From positions 1-6,990 of the forward strand of contig JAOAEP010000089.1 of the NCBI GenBank assembly GCA_026416755.1: a stretch of 6,990 nt of DNA, in the 5' to 3' direction. Below, in pieces: positions 1-6,073 of the stretch. The stretch's first letter is position 1; the number at the start of each line of letters is the position of its first letter. Below the pieces are notes generated by a model that made no database searches, was not told the origin of the DNA, and saw only the letters and a list, made by a program, of their open reading frames with translations. The translations under genes and the position numbers were made by a program. This DNA is from a bacterium (GTDB lineage Bacteria > Ratteibacteria > UBA8468 > B48-G9 > JAFGKM01).

Positions 1-489
1 GTTTTTTTAGGAAGCATCCTTGGTTTTCTTTTTTATAATTTCCCACCCGCAAAATTATTTATGGGAGAATGTGGAAGTAGTTTTATTGGATATTTTTTAG
101 GAGTAGTTTCTATCCTTTTAACATATTATAAATATGAAGAAAGCAAAAATTTCCTACCAATATTTATTCCTTTTATAGTTTTTTCAGTTCCTTTCTTTGA
201 TACATTATCTGTTATGTGGATAAGAAAAAAAAGAGGTTATTCAATATTTACTGCGGATAAAAATCATCTTTCTCACAGGCTTATTGCACTTGGAATGACA
301 AATAAACAAGCAGTTTTGTTTATCTATCTTTTAACATTGACGACTGGAATAAATGCCTTAATTTTAAAAAATTTAAATATATTTGGCGGAATAGAGGTAA
401 TAATAGAGACAATTATGATATTATCACTTGTAGCGATTTTAGAGTTTTTTGGGAGAAGTGATGATAGAAAAAATAATTCTTTCTCTTGA
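1..489 (+). CDS. MraY/WecA/TagO-family undecaprenyl-phosphate sugar-1-phosphate transferase, C-terminal part (5' end outside window)
   Basis: The frame is open from base 1, so the gene begins upstream; the ATG at base 61 is internal. The visible 162 residues form the C-terminal half of a polytopic membrane enzyme that moves a sugar-1-phosphate from a UDP-sugar (commonly UDP-GlcNAc) onto undecaprenyl phosphate, releasing UMP. The family block YNFPPAKLFMGECGSSFIG lies at fragment residues 12-30. A cytoplasmic loop with a conserved Asp (about 67) and Arg-rich stretch leads to HLSHRL at 89-94, the counterpart of the HxHH sugar-recognition motif. About four hydrophobic helices are visible, at roughly 28-44, 51-72, 103-122 and 129-150. 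Two departures stand out: the usual FMGD Asp is Glu (residue 23), and the third position of HxHH is Ser. The end overlaps pyrF by 29 bases. Acting on the cytoplasmic membrane face, it probably starts O-antigen, teichoic acid-like or exopolysaccharide synthesis. The truncated view cannot separate WecA from TagO; MraY itself is less likely because of the loop motif. Confidence 0.88.
   Translation, partial: VFLGSILGFLFYNFPPAKLFMGECGSSFIGYFLGVVSILLTYYKYEESKNFLPIFIPFIVFSVPFFDTLSVMWIRKKRGYSIFTADKNHLSHRLIALGMTNKQAVLFIYLLTLTTGINALILKNLNIFGGIEVIIETIMILSLVAILEFFGRSDDRKNNSFS
451..455 (+). promoter_or_regulatory. Ribosome binding site that sets the pyrF start
   Basis: GGGAG lies five bases before ATG 461, inside the end of the transferase gene. 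It favours ATG 461 over the in-frame TTG at 449, which has only T-rich sequence before it. The 461 start also puts the first strand of the PyrF barrel (IILSLD) directly at the N terminus, as is usual in this family. Confidence 0.6.
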
Positions 490-1168
490 TTTGAATGAAA
501 AAAAGAAAATATATAAGTTAATTGATGAAACAGAAGAATTAATTGAATTTTATAAAGTAGGAATTATTCCATATCTTTTAGATGGAAAGGAGATTATAAA
601 AGTTTTAAAAAATAAAAACAAAAAAGTTTTTCTTGATTTGAAATTTTTTGATATTCCAAACACTGTAAAAAACGCAGCAAAAATTGTATATGAAAATAGA
701 ATTGATATGTTTTCTGTCCATCTTATGGCAGGAAAAGAAGTGATAGAGAGAATTGTTGAGGTAAAAAAAGAAGTTAAAAGTGAAACAAAAGTAATAGGGA
801 TAAGTATTTTAACATCTTACAAAGAAGAAGACCTTAAATTTTTAAGTGTAAATATGTGCATAAAAGATATAGTAGAAAAATTAGCAGAATATGGTTATAA
901 CTGGGGAATAGATGGTATAGTTTGTTCTGGTGAAGAAATTGAATTTTTAAGAAAGAAGTATCCTCCACATTTTCTAATAATCGTTCCAGGCATAAGAATG
1001 AAAACAGAAAAAGACGATCAGAAAAGAGTAGTTACTGCAAAAGAAGCATTAAAAAAAGGAGCAGATTTTATTGTTATAGGAAGACCTATTTATGAAAATC
1101 CTAACCCGAAAAATATAATACTAAAATTAAAAGAGGAGATAGAAAATGTTAAAAAGGACGTGGATTGA
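461..1168 (+). CDS. pyrF: Orotidine 5'-phosphate decarboxylase
   Basis: This enzyme converts OMP to UMP, the last step of de novo pyrimidine synthesis, in the cytoplasm. The 235-residue length fits the bacterial family. Visible active-site elements, numbered from ATG 461, are Asp10 at the end of the first strand, Lys32 in YKVG, and the catalytic Asp59-Lys61-Asp64 array in DLKFFDIPNTV. The phosphate-binding elements are VPGIR at 175-179 and GADFIVIGRPI at 200-210. All key residues are present, so it should be active. It starts inside the preceding transferase gene (29-base overlap) and ends 23 bases inside alr, implying cotranscription. The neighbours are envelope genes rather than other pyr genes. 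A plausible but inferred link is UMP, which PyrF makes, which feeds UDP-sugar synthesis, and which the upstream transferase releases. An alternative start at TTG 449 would add four residues. Confidence 0.95.
   Translation: MIEKIILSLDLNEKKKIYKLIDETEELIEFYKVGIIPYLLDGKEIIKVLKNKNKKVFLDLKFFDIPNTVKNAAKIVYENRIDMFSVHLMAGKEVIERIVEVKKEVKSETKVIGISILTSYKEEDLKFLSVNMCIKDIVEKLAEYGYNWGIDGIVCSGEEIEFLRKKYPPHFLIIVPGIRMKTEKDDQKRVVTAKEALKKGADFIVIGRPIYENPNPKNIILKLKEEIENVKKDVD
1134..1138 (+). promoter_or_regulatory. Ribosome binding site of alr
   Basis: AGGAG, within GAGGAG from 1133, lies seven bases before ATG 1146 and inside the 3' end of pyrF. It supports a genuine start within the pyrF coding region, and so a real 23-base overlap. 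Confidence 0.65.
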
Positions 1169-2267
1169 AGTTGATATTGAAAAGATAAGAAAAAATATCT
1201 TAAAAATAAAAAAAATTACTAAAAATAAGTTTTTAGCAAGTGTAAAATGCGATTTGTATGGAATGGGAATAAGACAAATAGCACCATATTTGGATGATAT
1301 TGTCGATTTTTATGGTGTTGCATGTATTGAGGAGGCGATAGAGTTAAAGGAATTAAAAGTTAAAAAACCCATACTTATTATGGGTTGTGTTCTTCCTTCT
1401 GATGTAGAAGAATGTTTAATAAATGATATAAGGATAACACTTTGTAATGATGAAGTTTTAAAACAAATAATTAAAATTTCAGAAAAGTATCAAAAGAAAG
1501 CAATAGTTCATATAAAAATAGATACAGGTATGGGTAGAATTGGATTGAGAGAAGGAGAAATTGACCAATTTTTTGAAAAAATTTTAAATTTTAAAGGGAT
1601 TAAAATAGAGGGTATTTTTTCTCATTTTGCAACTGCTGAATGGGAAGATAAATCATATGCAAATTATCAATTAAATCTATTTAAAAAAATAATTAATAAA
1701 ATTGAAACACGAACAAATATACCTCTTAAACATATAGCAAATTCTGGTGCAATTTTAAATTTGCCTGAAAGTTATAGAAATTTTGATATGGTAAGAATTG
1801 GTCTTTTAATTTTAGGAGTTTATCCTGCAAAGCATCTTATAAATAAAATAAAATTTGATTGTGCTCTAAGATGTTTTACAAGAATAAATTTCATAAAAAC
1901 AGTGGAAAAGGGGACACCTTTAAGTTATGGCCTTTCTTTTACAACAAGCAAAAAAACAAAAGTAGCAACTCTTAGCATAGGTTATGGAGATGGATTGAAA
2001 AGATTTCTTTCTAATAATTTTTCTTTAAAATGGAAAGGGGCTAATGTAAAGATTATTGGGAATATATGTATGGACCAAACACTTATTGACGTTAGTAATA
2101 AAAATGTTAAAGTGGGAGATGTTATAGAAGTTTTTGGAAATAATTATGAAATAGAAACAATGGCAGAGATAGGGAAAACCGTTCCTCAAGAAATACTATG
2201 TGGCTTTGGTAGTAAAAGAGTAAAAAAAATATATAAAAATGGAAGAGAAAATAAAAAGGTGGATTAA
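1146..2267 (+). CDS. alr: Alanine racemase (PLP-dependent)
   Basis: This enzyme interconverts L- and D-alanine, supplying D-Ala for peptidoglycan. At 373 residues it has the usual length for the family. The N-terminal PLP barrel carries the Schiff-base lysine Lys34 and Tyr38 in VKCDLYGMG. HIKIDTGMGRIG (122-133) holds Lys124, matching the carbamylated lysine of the Geobacillus enzyme, and Arg131. His160 lies in FSH, and MVRIG has the PLP-nitrogen-binding Arg217. The C-terminal domain supplies the second catalytic base, Tyr261 of SYG, then GYGDG (279-283) and CMDQ (308-311). EILCGFGSKRVKKIY closes the domain in the usual way. The PLP-lysine motif is unusual: the common KA(N/D)AYGHG reads KCDLYGMG, with Met where His is normal, but the catalytic Lys and Tyr remain. 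It starts inside pyrF and ends 29 bases inside the prenyl synthase gene, so translation is probably coupled. Confidence 0.95.
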   Translation: MLKRTWIEVDIEKIRKNILKIKKITKNKFLASVKCDLYGMGIRQIAPYLDDIVDFYGVACIEEAIELKELKVKKPILIMGCVLPSDVEECLINDIRITLCNDEVLKQIIKISEKYQKKAIVHIKIDTGMGRIGLREGEIDQFFEKILNFKGIKIEGIFSHFATAEWEDKSYANYQLNLFKKIINKIETRTNIPLKHIANSGAILNLPESYRNFDMVRIGLLILGVYPAKHLINKIKFDCALRCFTRINFIKTVEKGTPLSYGLSFTTSKKTKVATLSIGYGDGLKRFLSNNFSLKWKGANVKIIGNICMDQTLIDVSNKNVKVGDVIEVFGNNYEIETMAEIGKTVPQEILCGFGSKRVKKIYKNGRENKKVD

Positions 2268-3024
2268 GGAAATTGAAGAATATCTTGATAAAAAACTTCC
2301 TACTCAAAAGGAAGAGCCCCAAATTTTAAATGAAGCAATGAGATATGTAATATTTTCTGGAGGGAAAAGGTTAAGACCCCTTCTTGTTTTATGTGTTAGT
2401 GAAATTTTTAGTATAAATAAAAAAAAGGTTTTACCTGTTGCATGTGGGATAGAACTTATACATAATTTTTCATTAGTTCATGATGATTTACCAGCAATGG
2501 ATAATGACGATTATAGGAGAGGATTACCAACATGTCATAAAAAATTTGGAGAAGGAATTGCAATTCTTGTTGGAGATACTCTTTTAACCTATGGATTTCA
2601 ACTTATAACAGAAAGTAAAAAGATAAAACTGATAAGAGATATTGCAAAAGCAATTGGTCATAAAGGAATGGCAGGAGGTCAAGTATTTGACCTTCTTTAT
2701 AAAAACAAACCTATGAATAATCATTTAAAGAAAAAAACCGATTATATGAAAACTGGGAAATTATTTGAAATATGTTTTAAAGTTCCATTTTATTTCAAAA
2801 AAATAAAAAGAATTGAAAGAGAAAAGATAATTAAAATAGCCAAAAATTTTGGTATTGCTTTCCAAATAAGAGATGACATAGAAGATAATGAAGGAGATAT
2901 AAAAAGATTAAAAATAAAGTTGGAAAATATTTACGAAAACTTAAAAAAAGAACTTATTTTTTTTGGGAAAAGAGGCGAAACTTTAAATTATTTAATTGAG
3001 AAAACTTATGGTAATTTTTTTTAA
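2239..3024 (+). CDS. ispA: Short-chain polyprenyl diphosphate synthase (farnesyl/geranylgeranyl type), lacking a conserved C-terminal segment
   Basis: This trans-isoprenyl synthase condenses IPP with allylic diphosphates, probably giving FPP or GGPP for undecaprenyl phosphate and other isoprenoids. GGKRLRP is at 41-47. The first Asp-rich motif DDLPAMDNDD (82-91) has the two-residue insert typical of bacterial FPP synthases. KTG is at 171-173 and the second Asp-rich motif FQIRDDIED at 208-216. Phe77, five residues before the first motif, is aromatic, which suggests a short product. The protein is 261 residues against about 290-300 for relatives. After EGD (218-220) it passes straight to the last helices, lacking about 25 residues that normally include LGK..G.D and the K-T-Y/F-P lysine motif. 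No frameshift remnant is seen there. The start is ATG 2239, 29 bases inside alr, with only a weak ribosome site, and no better start exists before the conserved core. It ends in tandem in-frame stops TAA TGA after a run of eight T. The ispA symbol is by family; product length is not proven. Confidence 0.87.
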   Translation: MEEKIKRWIKEIEEYLDKKLPTQKEEPQILNEAMRYVIFSGGKRLRPLLVLCVSEIFSINKKKVLPVACGIELIHNFSLVHDDLPAMDNDDYRRGLPTCHKKFGEGIAILVGDTLLTYGFQLITESKKIKLIRDIAKAIGHKGMAGGQVFDLLYKNKPMNNHLKKKTDYMKTGKLFEICFKVPFYFKKIKRIEREKIIKIAKNFGIAFQIRDDIEDNEGDIKRLKIKLENIYENLKKELIFFGKRGETLNYLIEKTYGNFF

Positions 3025-3034
3025 TGACTTTTTA

Positions 3035-3043
3035 TGTTATAAT
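3035..3043 (+). promoter_or_regulatory. Probable extended -10 promoter for the ABC-TPR-gmk operon
   Basis: TGTTATAAT is a perfect extended -10 element (TGn followed by TATAAT at 3038-3043), lying in the only sizeable gap between + strand genes. No good -35 hexamer sits 16-18 bases upstream, only T-rich sequence, but extended -10 promoters can work without one. The predicted transcript start near 3050 gives a leader of about 26 bases. In such A+T-rich DNA, TATAAT matches arise often by chance; the TG extension and the position after tandem stops raise the odds. Confidence 0.5.
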
Positions 3044-3064
3044 AATTTTAATATTTAAAAAGTT

Positions 3065-3071
3065 AAGGAGG
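3065..3071 (+). promoter_or_regulatory. Strong ribosome binding site of the ABC ATPase gene
   Basis: AAGGAGG is followed by four bases and then ATG 3076. It is the best match to the anti-Shine-Dalgarno sequence in the window, consistent with the first gene of a new transcription unit. Confidence 0.75.
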
Positions 3072-3075
3072 TATA

Positions 3076-3831
3076 ATGGGTATAATAGAAGTAAAAGAAC
3101 TGACTAAGTATTATATTTTAGGAAGAAACAAAATAGTTATTGGACTTGAAAATGTATCTTTTAATGTAGAAGAGGGAGAAATTTATGGTATACTCGGTCC
3201 AAATGGTTCTGGGAAAACAACATGCCTAAAACTTTTGTTGGGAATCCTATATCCGACCTCAGGAGATATAAGTATTCTTGGAAAAAATCAATTTGATATA
3301 GAGATGAAAAAAAATATTGGTTTTTTACCAGAAAATCCATACTATTATGATTATCTTACAGGTCCAGAACTATTAAAATTTTATGGAAAACTCTTTGAAT
3401 TACCTGATAAAGTTATTAACGAGAGAATTGAAAAACTACTTTTTCTTGTAAAACTACATGATGCAAGAAAACTTGCTTTAAGACATTATTCAAAAGGGAT
3501 GCTTGAAAGAATTGGACTGGCTTCAAGTTTAATAAATGATCCTAAAATTCTAATACTGGATGAACCTACAACTGGTTTAGATCCAATTGGTTGTATTGAA
3601 ACAAGGGATTTATTAATACAACTTAAAAAAGAGGGAAAAACTATTCTTCTTTCTAGTCATTTTCTTTCAGAGGTTGAAAGAGTTTGTGATAGAATTGCTA
3701 TATTTCACAAAGGATATCTTCTTACTACTGGAACATTGAGTGAATTAATAAAAAAATATAATGCAGATGGGCTTGAAGATTTATTTGTTAAAACTATAGA
3801 AGAATTTGATAAAAAAGGAGTGGTTGAATGA
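3076..3831 (+). CDS. ABC transporter ATP-binding protein (ABC-2 export type)
   Basis: This is the cytoplasmic ATPase subunit expected to power the permease encoded next. In 251 residues it has a complete nucleotide-binding domain: Walker A GPNGSGKTT (41-49), signature HYSKGM (137-142, in place of LSGGQ), Walker B ILILDEPTTGLD (158-169) with catalytic Glu163 and the D-loop, and the H-loop His195 in SSHFLSEVE. The Q-loop position reads GFLPENPYYYDYLTG, with Glu86 where Gln is common; from memory, this form occurs in other ABC-2 partner ATPases. The C-terminal GLEDLFVKTIEEF stretch is typical of NatA/CcmA/DrrA-like proteins. It opens the operon behind a good promoter and ribosome site, and its stop overlaps the permease start as ATGA. 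The substrate cannot be read from the ATPase; drug, sodium, lipid or polysaccharide export, or a gliding-type envelope function, are all possible. Confidence 0.93.
   Translation: MGIIEVKELTKYYILGRNKIVIGLENVSFNVEEGEIYGILGPNGSGKTTCLKLLLGILYPTSGDISILGKNQFDIEMKKNIGFLPENPYYYDYLTGPELLKFYGKLFELPDKVINERIEKLLFLVKLHDARKLALRHYSKGMLERIGLASSLINDPKILILDEPTTGLDPIGCIETRDLLIQLKKEGKTILLSSHFLSEVERVCDRIAIFHKGYLLTTGTLSELIKKYNADGLEDLFVKTIEEFDKKGVVE
3815..3820 (+). promoter_or_regulatory. Ribosome binding site of the ABC permease gene
   Basis: AAGGAG lies seven bases before ATG 3828 and inside the end of the ATPase gene. It supports the ATGA overlap as a true coupled start. Confidence 0.65.
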
Positions 3832-4592
3832 AAAAAGCATGGATTATTGGTTTGAACAATTTTAAAGAATCTTTAAGGAAAAAAACATTATATATTTTAT
3901 TGGTAGTGGCATTTGTAGTAATTGGTGCATCAAAAGCATTTTCTTTTCTAACTGCTGAAGAAGAACTTAAAATGATAAAAGATGTAAGTTTTTCGTGTAT
4001 TGATTTTTTTGGTGCCTTGATAGCAATTTTTATTTCTTTAACTTCAATTTCAAATGAAATAGAAAAAAGGACAATCTATACCTTATTTTCAAAACCAATA
4101 ACAAGGCAAAATTTCTTTGTAGGTAAATTTATTGGAGTTATTTTAATTTTACTTTTAAATTTTGTTCTTATGTCTATTTTTTTCATTGGACTTTTAATTT
4201 TTAAAAAAAGTCCTCCTGATATACAAATCTTTAAAACACTTCTTTTAATCTTTACTAAATTAGTCTTAATAGGAGGGATTACCTTAACAATAGCCACATT
4301 CGCTTCGGATGCCTTTAATTTAATTTTTTCTATCTTTCTATATATAATTGGACATTTGACTACTTATGGAAACCAAATTGCTGATAGAACTGAAAATGTG
4401 ATTTTAAAAGGTTTTTGGAAAATTCTATATACTATTGTACCTAATTATGAAAATTTTAATATTAGAGACAAAGTTGTTCTTGGAACTGAAGTAAGTTGGA
4501 ATTATATTTTTAGAGTTAGTATTTATGGATTATTATATCTCGGAGTTGTTCTTCTAATTGGGTCTTATTTTATTCAAAAAAGAGAAATATGA
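3828..4592 (+). CDS. ABC-2 family transporter permease
   Basis: This is the integral membrane subunit paired with the preceding ATPase. The 254 residues show about six hydrophobic helices, near 21-40, 55-74, 101-125, 136-158, 162-180 and 229-248, with a short Lys-rich cytoplasmic N terminus. The stretch from Glu79 to Gly103 (EKRTIYTLFSKPITRQNFFVGK and following) is the hallmark of ABC-2 permeases: a cytoplasmic coupling region after helix 2 with the pattern E..xGTI..L.(S/T)KPI.R..F..GK. A soluble loop of about 45 residues (181-227) lies between helices 5 and 6, probably outside the cytoplasm if the N terminus is inside. It overlaps the ATPase stop and the next start by four bases each (ATGA), so a fixed subunit ratio is likely. 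It resembles NosY/NatB-type permeases, but the substrate is unknown. Confidence 0.88.
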   Translation: MKKAWIIGLNNFKESLRKKTLYILLVVAFVVIGASKAFSFLTAEEELKMIKDVSFSCIDFFGALIAIFISLTSISNEIEKRTIYTLFSKPITRQNFFVGKFIGVILILLLNFVLMSIFFIGLLIFKKSPPDIQIFKTLLLIFTKLVLIGGITLTIATFASDAFNLIFSIFLYIIGHLTTYGNQIADRTENVILKGFWKILYTIVPNYENFNIRDKVVLGTEVSWNYIFRVSIYGLLYLGVVLLIGSYFIQKREI

Positions 4593-5518
4593 AAAGAAAT
4601 TGGATAAAAATATTCATTGCAATTTTATTGTTTATTCCAATTGGATTTTTACAGGTAAGCATAGATTACACAAGAAAAGTAGAAGACCTTGAAAGTGATA
4701 TTTTGCTTATGCCAGGGCAGATTGCAGGAAGTTTGATATTGAGTGGATTTAAAGGGTTAGCGGCTGATTTATTATGGTTAAATATAGAGAATTATTGGCA
4801 CACTGGACAACATTATAAAATGCTCCCATTACTTGAAATAATTGCCTATTTACAACCAACTTATATAGTAGTATGGGCTGTAGGTGGATGGCATATGGCA
4901 TATAATATTTATGCTAATGTTCGTTCACGTGGGAATAGTTTAATAGAAGAAATAGAGAAGAGATTACCCAAAATTGAAGACAAAACAAAAATAGAACTAT
5001 TAGATAAAGTTAAAAATGATATAAAAAATTTAATTGAAGGATTAATGAGAGATTATGTGAAAACAGAAGATAAAATTGCTGAATATATTAATATTGCAAA
5101 TAAAAATTACCAAAAAATAGAAATTTTTAAAGATAAAAAAGAATATAAAGAAATATATGACCTATTCTATAATTTAATAAATGTGCCTGTTGAGATGTTA
5201 TACTGGTATACAAATGGTGTTTCTTTTTTAAAAAAAGGCATTACCTACAATAAAGATAGATATGATTTATATTTTGAACTTGGGTGGACTTATTACCATA
5301 AAGGAATGGATTATCCTAATGCCGTAAAGTATTTAGAAAAGGCTGTCAAATTTCCTCATCCTGAATATGTGGATGATGTTTTAGCTCATGCATACGAAAA
5401 AAATGGACAAATAGACCTTGCAATTAAGCAATGGGAAAAATTACTAGGAACTGGTTTTGATTATATTGCTAAGAGAGCAATACATTCTTTGAAAACAACG
5501 GGGAAATTTACTCCTTAA
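4589..5518 (+). CDS. Membrane-anchored tetratricopeptide-repeat protein, function unknown
   Basis: I do not recognise a named function. The 309-residue protein starts with a Lys/Arg-rich tip and one hydrophobic helix (about 5-24), without a lipobox or clear signal-peptidase site, so it is probably an inner-membrane anchor facing outward. Next is an aromatic-rich helical block (53-108), including GFKGLAADLLWLNIENYW and LQPTYIVVWAVGGWHMAYNI, which resembles the start of a TPR superhelix. Residues 111-200 are a very charged Lys/Glu-rich helical insertion. Clear TPR units follow at about 202-254 (YDLYFELGWTYYHKG, then NAVKYLEKAVKFP) and 259-290 (DDVLAHAYEKNGQIDLAIKQWEKLL). The start overlaps the permease stop as ATGA, with only a weak ribosome site, so translation is probably coupled. 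Context suggests an accessory protein of the ABC exporter, for example a periplasmic scaffold or substrate handler. That is inference from operon position only. Confidence 0.8.
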   Translation: MKRNWIKIFIAILLFIPIGFLQVSIDYTRKVEDLESDILLMPGQIAGSLILSGFKGLAADLLWLNIENYWHTGQHYKMLPLLEIIAYLQPTYIVVWAVGGWHMAYNIYANVRSRGNSLIEEIEKRLPKIEDKTKIELLDKVKNDIKNLIEGLMRDYVKTEDKIAEYINIANKNYQKIEIFKDKKEYKEIYDLFYNLINVPVEMLYWYTNGVSFLKKGITYNKDRYDLYFELGWTYYHKGMDYPNAVKYLEKAVKFPHPEYVDDVLAHAYEKNGQIDLAIKQWEKLLGTGFDYIAKRAIHSLKTTGKFTP

Positions 5519-6073
5519 ATGGAACATATTATCTTTGTAATTTCTGCGCCTTCTGGAACAGGGAAAACAACAATACAAAAAATACTTAAAAATGAATTAA
5601 AAGATATTGATATTATTACAACCTTTACTACGAGAAAACCAAGACCCGGGGAGGAAAATGGAATTGATTACATTTTTGTTGATGAAAAGGAATTTAAAGA
5701 GATGATTAAAAAAGATAAGTTTGCTGAATGGTCAATAGTTTATGGTAATTATTATGGAACACCAAAAGAAAAAATAGAGGAAAACCTAAAAAATAAGAAA
5801 AAAACTTTGCTTGTAATTGATATACAAGGGGGATTAAAAATCAAAAAAAAATTTCCTTCTGTATATTTAATAGGAATTCTACCCCCTTCATTAAAAGAAC
5901 AAGAAAAAAGATTAAGAAAAAGAAATGACATGACAGAAGAAGAGATTAAAAAAAGATTATTAATTGCCAAAAAAGAAAGAAAATATATTTTAAAATATTA
6001 TCATTCAAGATTAATAAACAAAGATATAAGAACTACCGTGGAAAAAATAAAGAAAATTATTTTAAACAACTAA
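5519..6073 (+). CDS. gmk: Guanylate kinase
   Basis: This cytoplasmic enzyme phosphorylates GMP (and dGMP) to GDP with ATP. The 184 residues are slightly shorter than the E. coli enzyme. The P-loop SAPSGTGKTT is at 9-18 (family consensus SGPSGxGKxT, here Ala for Gly). The GMP-binding region holds TTRKPRPGEENGIDYIF (37-53) with Arg39, Arg42, Glu45 and Tyr51, then Glu70, and YYGTP (78-82). The VIDIQGG strand (99-105) has Asp101, and the lid RLRKRNDMTEEEIKKRL follows at 131-147. The usual YDYVIVND-like end reads YYHSRLINKD, a mild divergence. Its ATG directly follows the TPR gene's TAA with no base between and no strong ribosome site (a weak GGGGA at 5500-5504 is 14 bases away), so it may depend on re-initiation after the upstream gene. 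It ends facing trxA. Confidence 0.95.
   Translation: MEHIIFVISAPSGTGKTTIQKILKNELKDIDIITTFTTRKPRPGEENGIDYIFVDEKEFKEMIKKDKFAEWSIVYGNYYGTPKEKIEENLKNKKKTLLVIDIQGGLKIKKKFPSVYLIGILPPSLKEQEKRLRKRNDMTEEEIKKRLLIAKKERKYILKYYHSRLINKDIRTTVEKIKKIILNN

Noticed and set aside
449..460. TTG 449 as the pyrF start
   Set aside because: No ribosome site precedes it, while ATG 461 has GGGAG at a good distance and gives the usual PyrF N terminus.
61..489. ATG 61 as the start of a complete small membrane protein
   Set aside because: The frame is open upstream to base 1, and the residues before it (YNFPPAKLF) belong to the conserved transferase motif, so this is an internal Met.
2122..2322. Minus-strand open frame of 66 codons across the alr/prenyl synthase junction
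   Set aside because: It is a low-complexity Phe/Leu-rich reading of A-rich coding DNA on the other strand and lies wholly over two well-supported genes.
3046..3060. Short A/T hairpin (TTTTAA, three-base loop, TTAAAA) before the ABC operon
   Set aside because: A six-bp A/T-only stem is expected often by chance in this DNA, and it lies downstream of the promoter candidate without a T-tract placed for termination.
3025..3075. Riboswitch or attenuator in the gap before the ABC operon
   Set aside because: Only 51 bases are present, without G/C-rich stems or any recognisable aptamer.
4076..4297. Minus-strand open frame inside the ABC permease
   Set aside because: It has no recognisable motif or ribosome site and lies opposite a clear membrane protein gene.
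5752..5970. Minus-strand open frame inside gmk
   Set aside because: It is a Phe/Ser-rich antisense shadow of the Lys-rich guanylate kinase.
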